From Nocardia sputorum (lineage in GTDB: Bacteria; Actinomycetota; Actinomycetes; Mycobacteriales; Mycobacteriaceae), in the NCBI RefSeq assembly GCF_027924405.1, contig NZ_AP026978.1:6138001-6202000 (forward strand): DNA of 64,000 nucleotides, read 5' to 3'. Positions 17,503 through 24,911 of the stretch are shown here, piece by piece. The position numbers were made by a program, and so were the translations under genes. Every line of letters starts with the position of its first letter. Position 1 is the first letter of the stretch. The notes beneath the pieces are model-generated. The model ran no database searches. It was not told the origin of the DNA and saw only the letters and a program-made list of their open reading frames with translations.

Positions 17503-19029
17503 ATGGCCGAGTCCGCGCAGCCACGGTTGGCGGCGCGTCCGGGAGGAACGGGCCGAACGAACGTGCTGACGTCCTACGATCCGCGCACCGGTGAGGTCGT
17601 GGGCAACTACGCCGTGATGAGTTCCGGTGAGCTGAACCGTGCGGTGCGCGCGGCCCGCTCCGCCGAAAAGTGGTGGGCGGAACTGGGATTCGCCAGCCGG
17701 AAGCGGTGGCTGCTGGACTGGAAGCGCGAGATCGCCCGTCGCTCGGGGGAATTGGTCGCGCTACTGTGCGAGGAGACCGGGAAGCCGGAAGCCGACGCCG
17801 CCATCGAGGTGATGCTCGCGGTGGAGAACCTGGACTGGGCCGCGCGCAACGCGAGCCGCGCGCTGGACCGGCGGCGCATCGGTTCCAGCTGGCTCACCCG
17901 CAATCAGCGGGCCTCGGTCGGTTACCTGCCGCTCGGCGTCGTCGGAGTGCTCGGCCCGTGGAACAACCCGGTGTTCACTCCGATGGGCTCGATCGCCTAC
18001 GCGATGGCGGCGGGCAACGCCGTGGTGTTCAAGCCGCACGAGCTGACCACCGGCGTGGGAGTGTGGCTGGCCGACAGCTGGTCCCGGCTCGCGCCCAACC
18101 AGCCGGTGCTGCAAGTCGTCACAGGGGACCAGGCCACCGGCACCGCGCTGTGCCGGGCGAAGATCGACAAGATCGCGTACGCCGGTTCGGAGGCGGGCGC
18201 GCGCGAGGTGATCTCGGTATGCGCGCAGACCATGACGCCGGTCGTCGTCGAGCGCAGCGGCAAGGGCAGCATGGTCGTGCACGTCGACGCGAAGCTGGAC
18301 GACGCCGCCGAGGCCGCCGTGTTCGGCGCGATGGCCAACGCCGGACAGAACGCCACCGGAATACAGCGGGCCTACGTCGCCCAGTCCGTCTACGACCGCT
18401 TCCTCGACCTCGTCGTGGACCAGGCCCGCAAGCTGCGGCCAGGCGCGGACCGGAAGGCGTCCTACGGCCCGATGATCATGGAGTCACAGGTCGACGTGGT
18501 GCGCAGGCAGGTGCGCGACGCGGTGGCCCGCGGCGGCCGCGCGGTGGTCGGCGGACTCGACTCCATCCGCGATCCCTACATCGAGCCGATCGTGCTGGCC
18601 GAGGTGCCGGAGGAGAGCATCGCGATCACGGGTGAGGGCATCGGCCCGGTGCTCATCGTGAACAAGGTGGCGAGCATGGACGATGCCGCCGAGCGGATCA
18701 ACGCGGTGGGCACCGATGTCGCGGTGTCGGTGTTCACCAGGGATGTGCACGAGATCGAGGCGTTCGCCGAGCAACTGCGCGTGGGCGTGGTGACCATCAA
18801 CTCCTCGACCGCCTACGCGGGCATTCCCGCGCTGCCCTTCGGCGGTGTCGGCGAGTACGGCCAGGGCCACAGTCACGGCGACCAGGGCCTGCGGGAGTTC
18901 AGCCGGACGCTGGCCATCACCCGCAAGCGGTACCAGGCGCCGGTGAACCTTTCCACGTTCGATCGGCACCCGCGTCACCTGCGGCTGGCCAAGACGATCT
19001 TCCGGATCCGGCACGGCCGCCGGCCCTGA
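17503..19029 (+). CDS. Aldehyde-dehydrogenase-fold protein lacking the catalytic cysteine
   Basis: A 508-residue member of the ALDH superfamily, resembling succinate-semialdehyde dehydrogenases of mycobacteria. It has the NAD-binding LGVVGVLGPWNNP segment, the general-base Glu250 in VERSGKG, and the C-terminal LPFGGVGEYGQGH motif. The active-site block reads NAGQNATG. Ala284 occupies the position of the nucleophilic Cys, exactly 34 residues after Glu250, as E268 and C302 are spaced in the family. Ordinary aldehyde oxidation should therefore be impossible; an unusual or structural role is more likely. ATG 17503 has AGAGG upstream. It converges on the tandem-TetR gene with 5 bases between the stops. 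Confidence 0.8.
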   Translation: MAESAQPRLAARPGGTGRTNVLTSYDPRTGEVVGNYAVMSSGELNRAVRAARSAEKWWAELGFASRKRWLLDWKREIARRSGELVALLCEETGKPEADAAIEVMLAVENLDWAARNASRALDRRRIGSSWLTRNQRASVGYLPLGVVGVLGPWNNPVFTPMGSIAYAMAAGNAVVFKPHELTTGVGVWLADSWSRLAPNQPVLQVVTGDQATGTALCRAKIDKIAYAGSEAGAREVISVCAQTMTPVVVERSGKGSMVVHVDAKLDDAAEAAVFGAMANAGQNATGIQRAYVAQSVYDRFLDLVVDQARKLRPGADRKASYGPMIMESQVDVVRRQVRDAVARGGRAVVGGLDSIRDPYIEPIVLAEVPEESIAITGEGIGPVLIVNKVASMDDAAERINAVGTDVAVSVFTRDVHEIEAFAEQLRVGVVTINSSTAYAGIPALPFGGVGEYGQGHSHGDQGLREFSRTLAITRKRYQAPVNLSTFDRHPRHLRLAKTIFRIRHGRRP

Positions 19030-19034
19030 GACGG

Positions 19035-20273
19035 CTAGTCGAGCAGCACCGCGTCCATCAGCGCGGTGACTCGCGCGACTTGCGCGGGCCGGGAGTCGAA
19101 TCGGATCAGCCTGCCCACATCGATCACTTGGCTGATGGCGGCGTGCACCCGGAAGCGCGCCTCCACCGGGTCCCCGTCCAGCAGGTTGGCCCACTCCAGC
19201 ACGTTCTGCCGCTGAATGGCGCGCAGCTTGTGCTGCTCGGCCTGCGGCAGATTGCCGAACTCGGCGTAGTACACCGCCATGATCTCCGGCATGGCGAAAC
19301 TCAGTTTGGCGTAGCGGTCGGCCACGCGCCGCGCGGCGTCGGCACGGCTGGTCGCCTCGGCCAGCGCCTCGGTGATCGCGATGGCCAGCCGGTCGCCGGT
19401 GCGGTGGAACGCGGCGGCGAGCAGGTCGGCCTTGCTCGCGAAGTATCGGTACACGCTGGAGGCGTTGATGCCGACGGCGGCGCCGATCTCCTCGATGCTC
19501 GCCTCGTGATAGCCCTGCCTGCCGAAGATCCGGATGGCCTCGGTGAGCAGCTGTTCACGCTTGGAGGTCACCGGGATGCCGCGCACGGGCGCGCCGGGAT
19601 CCGGTTCCGCCGGCGCGGGCGGCAGGTCGGTTCGCAGGATGGCCCAGGACATCCGATGCAGCAGGGGGAGCAGCCGAGCGCTGGACAGTGCGGTGCGGTG
19701 CGCGGCGATGCTGGCGATCGCGCTCAGCACGCCCGCGGCGAGCATCGCCACGTCCGCGGGCGGCGTTTCGGGGCGCAGCAGCGCGATCGGCGCGGCGAGG
19801 GTGCTGTTCAGGTCGTCGTAGATCTTCTTGATCCGGACCCGGTCGTCACGCTCGAGATAGCGCCGCTCCCAGCGGTAGAGCCCGGCCTCGCGGCGGATCT
19901 CGACGGTGTGCTCGCTGATCGCGCGGATCAGCGCGTCCGCGCGCCGCGCCGGGTCCAGCCGGGCGTCGTCGGCGGCCTCGGCGACGGTCAGCAGGTGCTG
20001 CGCGCCTTCTTCGGCGGCCGCCACCAGCAGCGCGTACTTGTTCGTGAAATGCCGGTAGAGGGCCGGACCGGAGATGCCGACCTCGGCGGCGATCTCGTCC
20101 ACGCCGACCGGGTAGTACCCGCGTTCGCTGAACGCGCGCGCGGCCGCCCGGATGATCTGGACCTTGCGGTCCTTCGGACGGCGGCGCACCGATGGCGCGC
20201 CCTCGGCCCCCGCCTTTCTACCCGGTTCGGGCCGCGCGGGAGCGAGGTCGACCTCGCTGCGATCCGCGACCAT
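19035..20273 (-). CDS. Transcriptional regulator with two TetR domains (Mce3R-like)
   Basis: A 412-residue protein with two complete TetR units in tandem. The first HTH is at about 37-84 (VQIIRAAARAFSERGYY...ALYRHFTNKYALL) and the second at about 238-285 (REQLLTEAIRIFGRQGYH...VYRYFASKADLL), each followed by a helical ligand-binding domain. This rare architecture, and the RRPKDRK lead-in, resemble mycobacterial Mce3R. It is divergent from an enoyl-CoA hydratase gene over 127 bp that contain two GTTAACCAC direct repeats, one overlapping a probable -10 box. Autoregulation and repression of the hydratase/SDR pair are inferred, possibly with an acyl-CoA or sterol-like ligand. Confidence 0.85.
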   Translation of the reverse strand: MVADRSEVDLAPARPEPGRKAGAEGAPSVRRRPKDRKVQIIRAAARAFSERGYYPVGVDEIAAEVGISGPALYRHFTNKYALLVAAAEEGAQHLLTVAEAADDARLDPARRADALIRAISEHTVEIRREAGLYRWERRYLERDDRVRIKKIYDDLNSTLAAPIALLRPETPPADVAMLAAGVLSAIASIAAHRTALSSARLLPLLHRMSWAILRTDLPPAPAEPDPGAPVRGIPVTSKREQLLTEAIRIFGRQGYHEASIEEIGAAVGINASSVYRYFASKADLLAAAFHRTGDRLAIAITEALAEATSRADAARRVADRYAKLSFAMPEIMAVYYAEFGNLPQAEQHKLRAIQRQNVLEWANLLDGDPVEARFRVHAAISQVIDVGRLIRFDSRPAQVARVTALMDAVLLD

Positions 20274-20301
20274 GCACCTCTCCGTTCTCCGGCGACGCTG
20301 G

Positions 20302-20359
20302 TTGACAGCGCCCGATATTGGAACCTAAGTTAACCACAATTCGCAATGTTAACCACTAT
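20302..20359 (+). promoter_or_regulatory. Promoter with twin TetR-type operator repeats
   Basis: A TTGACA box at 20302-20307 lies 18 bases before TAAGTT (20326-20331). Two direct repeats GTTAACCAC(A/T)AT at 20329-20340 and 20348-20359, 19 bp apart, cover the -10 end and the start region. A two-domain TetR protein encoded next door is the obvious candidate to bind both. Confidence 0.6.
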
Positions 20360-20400
20360 TCACGGCCTGGCGTCCGCCGAATTGCAGCTTAGGAGCAAAC

Positions 20401-21216
20401 ATGAGCAACAACGATTCCGCGGCCCCGGCCGCACCCGCCGCCGCGAAGTTCACCGCGGTCCAGGACGGCAAGGTGCTCCGGATCACGATCACCAACCCCA
20501 AGCGGAAGAACGCCATCGATTACGACACCATGGTCGCGCTCGGGGACGCCTTCCGCACGGCGGCCGAGGATCGCGCGGTGCGGGCGATCGTACTCACCGG
20601 CGAGGGCGGCGATTTCTGCACCGGCGCGGATCTCTCCGCGAGCGCGGGCGAGGCGCAGCGGGGCATCACCTCGGACATGGTCATGGACGCGGCGAACCGG
20701 CTGGTGCGCGCCATCGTCGACGCGCCGGTCCCGGTGATCGTGCGCATCCGGGGCGCCGCGGCGGGCGTCGGCGTCGGCATCGCGCTGGCCGCCGACCTGG
20801 TCTACGCGAGCGAGGACTCCTACCTGCTGCTGGCCTTCATCAACATCGGCCTGATGCCCGACGGCGGGGCGGCCGCGCTGGTCGCCGCCGCGGCGGGCCG
20901 CCCGCTGGCGGCGCGGATGGCACTGCTCGGCGAGCGGCTGCCCGCCCGGGAGGCGGCGGCCGCCGGGCTGTTCACCACGGTCGTGCCCGACGACGAGCTC
21001 GATGCCGCGGTCGAGGCGGGCGTCCAGAAGATCGCCACCGGTCCGCGCCGCGCGCTGGAGCTCACCAAGCAGGCGCTGAACCAGGCCACGCTGGCCTCGC
21101 TCGACGCGGCCCTGGCCGCCGAGAAGGCGGGGCAGACCGAGCTGCTGCGCTCGCCCGATTTCGTCGAGGGCGCCACCGCGATGCTCACCAAGCGCAAGCC
21201 CGTCTTCGCCGACTGA
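20401..21216 (+). CDS. Enoyl-CoA hydratase/isomerase family protein
   Basis: A 271-residue crotonase-fold protein with an Ala/Pro-rich N-terminal tail of about 15 residues. The oxyanion-hole parts are FCTGADLS (about 77-84) and RGAAAGVGVGIALAADLVYAS (split near 120-140). The usual catalytic glutamates are not both present: the first position lies in an Ala/Gly run and the second reads MPDGG. Hydratase activity is thus uncertain, and isomerase or other crotonase chemistry is possible. AGGAG precedes the ATG. It is divergent from the tandem-TetR regulator and 48 bp upstream of an SDR gene, probably one operon. Confidence 0.82.
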   Translation: MSNNDSAAPAAPAAAKFTAVQDGKVLRITITNPKRKNAIDYDTMVALGDAFRTAAEDRAVRAIVLTGEGGDFCTGADLSASAGEAQRGITSDMVMDAANRLVRAIVDAPVPVIVRIRGAAAGVGVGIALAADLVYASEDSYLLLAFINIGLMPDGGAAALVAAAAGRPLAARMALLGERLPAREAAAAGLFTTVVPDDELDAAVEAGVQKIATGPRRALELTKQALNQATLASLDAALAAEKAGQTELLRSPDFVEGATAMLTKRKPVFAD

Positions 21217-21264
21217 TCGGCCCGCCGCAACCCAGCAACCGGCAGGCGACTATGTTCATCGGCT

Positions 21265-22290
21265 ATGACTTACCTGGTTACCGGGGCAACTGGGTTCATC
21301 GGTCGGTTCCTCATCCCCGAGCTGCTGAAACGCGAGGGTGACATCCATGTGCTGGTCCGGCCGGGCGACGCCTCGGCCGACCGGTTCGCCTGCTGCGCGC
21401 AGGAATGGGCGGGCGGCGACCGCGTCCGTCCGGTGCGCGGCGATCTGGGCGCCCCGGGACTGGGCATCGACCCGACCTGGCTGGCCCGCCATCGCGGCGC
21501 CATCGAGCACGTCTTCCATCTGGCCGCGGGCTACGACCTGACCGAGCGCGGCGGCGGCACCAGGCACCTGGTCGACGTCGCCGAGGAGCTGGGGGTCGAT
21601 CTGCTGCACCACCTCTCGACCGTCGAGGTGGCCGGGACCAGCACCGGCCTGTTCACCGAGGACATGTTCGATCACGGCCAGACACTGACCACGCCGGCGC
21701 AGCGGGCCAGGTTCGAGGCCGAGCGCATCGTGCGGGAGTCGTCGTTGCGCTGGCGGATCTACCGGCCGTCGATCGTGATCGGGCATTCCCGCACCGGCGA
21801 GATCGATCGGATCGACGGTCCGTACTACTTCTTCCGCCTGCTGCGCATGGGCGCGCAGCTGCCCAGGCTGCTGCCGGTGCTGGTGCCCAGACTGGGCGAG
21901 ACCAACATGGTGCCGGTGGATTTCGTCGCCCGCGCCCTCGACCACATCGCACACCGCCCCGGTTCGGACAAGACGACCTATCACCTGGTGGATCCGCGCA
22001 GGCAGAGCGCGGTCGACGCGCTGAACCTGTTCGCCGACGAGGCGGGCGCGCCGCACTTGGTGGAGGTGATGCCCAAGCGCACCCTGGACATGATGTTGCG
22101 CGTCCCCGGCGTGAACTGGCTGCTGCCCCGGGTCGGCGTACCACTGGACGTGCTGGAGCACAGCGAGTTCGCCTGCTGGTTCGACTGCAGGCACACCAGC
22201 GCGGCGCTGGCGGGCACCGACATCAGGGTTCCGCCGTTGGACGCCTACGCACCGCGGATCTGGAAGTACTGGATCGAGAACTGGGTCTGA
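21265..22290 (+). CDS. Extended SDR with altered active site
   Basis: A 341-residue protein of the extended/NAD-binding SDR type, similar to male-sterility and thioester-reductase domains. It has the intact cofactor motif TGATGFIG (6-13). Where relatives have YxxxK followed by FEAE, this reads Ala145-Gln-Arg-Ala-Arg149 then FEAE, so the catalytic Tyr and Lys are replaced. It may bind NAD(P) and a lipid substrate without normal redox chemistry. It follows the enoyl-CoA hydratase gene and probably shares its TetR-controlled promoter. The ribosome binding site is weak, consistent with dependence on an operon. It converges on mntH over a hairpin. Confidence 0.75.
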   Translation: MTYLVTGATGFIGRFLIPELLKREGDIHVLVRPGDASADRFACCAQEWAGGDRVRPVRGDLGAPGLGIDPTWLARHRGAIEHVFHLAAGYDLTERGGGTRHLVDVAEELGVDLLHHLSTVEVAGTSTGLFTEDMFDHGQTLTTPAQRARFEAERIVRESSLRWRIYRPSIVIGHSRTGEIDRIDGPYYFFRLLRMGAQLPRLLPVLVPRLGETNMVPVDFVARALDHIAHRPGSDKTTYHLVDPRRQSAVDALNLFADEAGAPHLVEVMPKRTLDMMLRVPGVNWLLPRVGVPLDVLEHSEFACWFDCRHTSAALAGTDIRVPPLDAYAPRIWKYWIENWV

Positions 22291-22299
22291 CCGGCGCGC

Positions 22300-22322
22300 G
22301 TCACCGGCTACCGGCCGGTGAC
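22300..22322. terminator. Stem-loop between convergent genes
   Basis: GTCACCGG / CCGGTGAC arms (8 bp, perfect) with a 7-nt loop lie just after the SDR stop and overlap the mntH stop. It probably terminates both genes. Confidence 0.5.
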
Positions 22323-23555
22323 GGTGAGATAGATCAGCGCCGCGTTGAGCACGGAGATGATCGCGGCGACCGTCCAGGCCAGCGCGGTGGTCACGCGGTG
22401 GTTGACGTCCGCGCCCATCAGCGCGCGGTCACTCGTGAAGCGCACCAAGGGAATCAGCGCGAAGGGAATGCCGAACGACAGCACCACCTGAGAGATGATC
22501 AGCGCGCGCGTCGGGTCGATGCCGAGCGCCAGGACCGCGATGGCCGGGATCAACGTGATCAGCCTGCGCGTGAGCAGCGGGATCCGCTTGTGCAACAAGC
22601 CCTGCATGATCATCGCGCCCGCGTAGGCGCCGACCGACGTCGAGGCCAGGCCGGAGGCGAGCAGGCCGATCGCGAGCAGCAGCGCGGCGGCGGGGCCCAG
22701 GACGTCGCCGACCGCGGCGTGCGCGTCTTCGATGGTCTCCACATTCCTGCCGCGCAAGGTGTTGGCCGCCATCAGCAGCATGGCCAGGTTCACCGTGCCC
22801 GCCAGCACCATGGCCAGGCCGACGTCGACCTTGGTGATCCGCAGGAGCCTGGTGCGCAGCGGCCCTGCCGCCGGATGCCCGTGCCGGTCGCGGGCGAGGC
22901 CGGAATGCAGATAGACCGCGTGCGGCATGACCGTCGCGCCGATCATCGCCGCGGCCAGCAACACGCTCTCGGTGCCTTGGAAACGCGGCACCAGACCGCC
23001 TGCCGTGCCCCCGGGCGATGGCGGCGCGATCACCACGCTCGCCAGGAATCCGATCGCGATGATCGCGAGCATCCCGGTGATCACCCGCTCGAACGGTTGC
23101 TGCCCGCGGCGGTCCTGCACCAGCAGCAGACCCATCGACACCGCGCCGGTGATCGCGCCGCCGAGCAGCAGCGGCAGCCCGAACAGCAGATGCAGCGCGA
23201 TCGCGCCGCCCACCACCTCGGCCAGGTCGGTGGCCATCGCCACCGTCTCGGCCTGACCCCAGTACGCCAGCCGGACCGGGCCGCTCGCCTTCGCCCGCAC
23301 CGCCTCCGGCAGCGACCACCCGGTCACCAGCCCGAGCTTGGCCGAGAGGAACTGCACCAGCCCAGCCATCACGTTGGCCAGGACGATGACCCAGACGAGG
23401 AGGTAGCCGAATTGCGCCCCCGCACTGATATTGGACGCGACGTTGCCGGGATCGACGTACGCGATGGCCGCGACGAACGCCGGGCCGAGCAGCACCGTCG
23501 CGGCACGCGCTCGCCCGGTGACGGACTTGGTCGACTCGGCCAGCGTGATACCCAC
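22308..23555 (-). CDS. mntH: NRAMP family divalent metal (Mn2+) transporter
   Basis: A 415-residue membrane protein with about 11 transmembrane helices. The metal-site motifs DPGN (in helix 1, YVDPGNVASN) and MPH (in helix 6, TVMPHAVYLHS) are intact, so it should co-transport Mn2+ or Fe2+ with protons into the cell. The frame opens at a TTG (23603), but that codon lies inside the T-tract of the neighbouring terminator. GTG 23555 is preferred: TAAAAT (23568 to 23563) lies 7 bases before it, as in a leaderless transcript. It is monocistronic and converges on the SDR gene. No metal-regulator site was recognised. Confidence 0.9.
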   Translation of the reverse strand: MGITLAESTKSVTGRARAATVLLGPAFVAAIAYVDPGNVASNISAGAQFGYLLVWVIVLANVMAGLVQFLSAKLGLVTGWSLPEAVRAKASGPVRLAYWGQAETVAMATDLAEVVGGAIALHLLFGLPLLLGGAITGAVSMGLLLVQDRRGQQPFERVITGMLAIIAIGFLASVVIAPPSPGGTAGGLVPRFQGTESVLLAAAMIGATVMPHAVYLHSGLARDRHGHPAAGPLRTRLLRITKVDVGLAMVLAGTVNLAMLLMAANTLRGRNVETIEDAHAAVGDVLGPAAALLLAIGLLASGLASTSVGAYAGAMIMQGLLHKRIPLLTRRLITLIPAIAVLALGIDPTRALIISQVVLSFGIPFALIPLVRFTSDRALMGADVNHRVTTALAWTVAAIISVLNAALIYLTVTGR

Positions 23556-23562
23556 GAACAGA

Positions 23563-23591
23563 ATTTTACGGGTTCCCGAACTTTTCGTTGA
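23563..23591 (-). promoter_or_regulatory. Probable leaderless promoter of mntH
   Basis: On the minus strand a good -10 box TAAAAT is 17 bases from a weak -35 TCAACG. Only 7 bases separate the -10 from GTG 23555, which would place transcription start at or next to the start codon. Confidence 0.45.
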
Positions 23592-23601
23592 CGGCTGGCT
23601 C

Positions 23602-23644
23602 AAAAAGCAGACCGCCTGGTCGCATCAATGTGCGACCAGGCGGT
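23602..23644 (-). terminator. Strong intrinsic terminator of the second antigen 85 gene
   Basis: A perfect 14-bp stem (ACCGCCTGGTCGCA and its complement) with a 6-nt loop is followed on the minus strand by CTGCTTTTTG. It begins about 40 bases after the antigen 85 stop and isolates that gene from mntH. Confidence 0.88.
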
Positions 23645-23686
23645 CGAGGGAACTCGGCCGGGGCGTCCGGCGCTATGCGGCGGCGC

Positions 23687-24754
23687 TCAGATACCGAGAC
23701 CCTTGGCCAGCACGGGCCACGACAGCTGGAACTCGTCGCGCCAGTAGCCCCACGAGTGCGTGCCCGAGTTGCGGAAGTTGTAGGTGGCCGGGATGCCCAG
23801 TTCGTTCAGCCGGTTCTGCAGGTTGTGCGTGCAGTAGTTGGTGCCCGCCTCGATCACGCCGCCGATGATGATCTGGTTGGCCAGGCCGTACGCGCCGGGG
23901 AGGGCGTACTGACCGTTGAGCGTGTCGTACTGGCCGGGCAGGCCGTTGCCGGTGGAGATGTAGAGGTCGAGCCCACGCAACCCCTCGGCGTTCACGTACG
24001 GGTCGTTGGCCACCCACTCCGGGCCGCCCTCGGGGCCCCACATGTTGTCGGTGTTGCCGCCGCCCCAGGTCTCGACGGTCAGCTTGACGAACTCGGAGCC
24101 GACCGGGTCACTGGTCTGCGCGCAACCGCTGTAGGCCGCGGCCGCCTTGTAGAGGCCCGGCTTGGCGATCGGCAGCGCCAGCACCGTGGTGCCCGACGTG
24201 GACAGGCCGGCGATCGCGTTCACGCCGTTGGTGCCCAGCGCGCCGTCGACCAGCGGAGGCAGCTCCTCGGTGAAGAAGGTCTTCCACTTGTTGCGGCCGA
24301 GTACCGGGTCGTCCTTGATCCAGTCGGTGTAGTAGCTCCACTTGCCGCCGATCGGCTGGATCACGTTGACGTTCTTGTCCGACAGGAACTGCAGCGCGTC
24401 GGTCTTCGCCTGCCACGAGGCCTCGTCCTCGCCACCGCCCGCGCCGTTGAGCAGGTACAGCGTGGGGCGCGGCACCGAGGCGTCGGCCGGCCGCTGGACG
24501 TCGATGATGATCTTCTCGTCCATCGCCGCCGAGTACACGTACAGGCGGATGCTGCGCGCGTCCTTGTACTCGGCCTTGGTGATACGCGAACCGTCCGGGG
24601 CGACCGGGTCGGCCAGCAGACTCTTGGAATCGATGATCGGGTCAGCTGTCGCGCTGGACGCGCCGAGACCGGTCATCATTCCCGCGAGCACCGCGGTTGC
24701 CGCGATCGCGGCCGCGGCCCGCAGGCCACCGCGCCGGCTCTGTCGACGTATCAA
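23687..24754 (-). CDS. Secreted antigen-85-type mycolyltransferase/esterase (second copy)
   Basis: A 355-residue antigen 85 family protein. The start is taken as TTG 24754 because GAAGG lies 7 bases upstream and a proper signal peptide then begins (Arg-rich n-region, hydrophobic core, cleavage near ATA-DP at residue 37). An in-frame GTG at 24799 has no clear ribosome binding site. The triad is Ser185 in GLSTSG, Glu302 and His333 (THSWGYW). It resembles the copy at 12002-13006 in SSxCAQTSDPVG, NMWGP and GVIEA blocks. It probably mycolates trehalose or the cell wall outside the membrane. It lies downstream of NRPS C on the same strand with a 157-bp gap, and a strong terminator follows. Confidence 0.9.
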   Translation of the reverse strand: MIRRQSRRGGLRAAAAIAATAVLAGMMTGLGASSATADPIIDSKSLLADPVAPDGSRITKAEYKDARSIRLYVYSAAMDEKIIIDVQRPADASVPRPTLYLLNGAGGGEDEASWQAKTDALQFLSDKNVNVIQPIGGKWSYYTDWIKDDPVLGRNKWKTFFTEELPPLVDGALGTNGVNAIAGLSTSGTTVLALPIAKPGLYKAAAAYSGCAQTSDPVGSEFVKLTVETWGGGNTDNMWGPEGGPEWVANDPYVNAEGLRGLDLYISTGNGLPGQYDTLNGQYALPGAYGLANQIIIGGVIEAGTNYCTHNLQNRLNELGIPATYNFRNSGTHSWGYWRDEFQLSWPVLAKGLGI

Positions 24755-24911
24755 TTTCGCACCTTCGCTTCGTCTCGAGATTCGCTCTGCATGCCCCACG
24801 CGCCGGGTGGATGCCCAGCATCACGCCCGACCATACGGCCTATGTAGTCGTCACGACAGGGGACTTCGTTACCGCACCGTTGCCCATCATGCCGGAACGG
24901 TGTCGGTCCGA

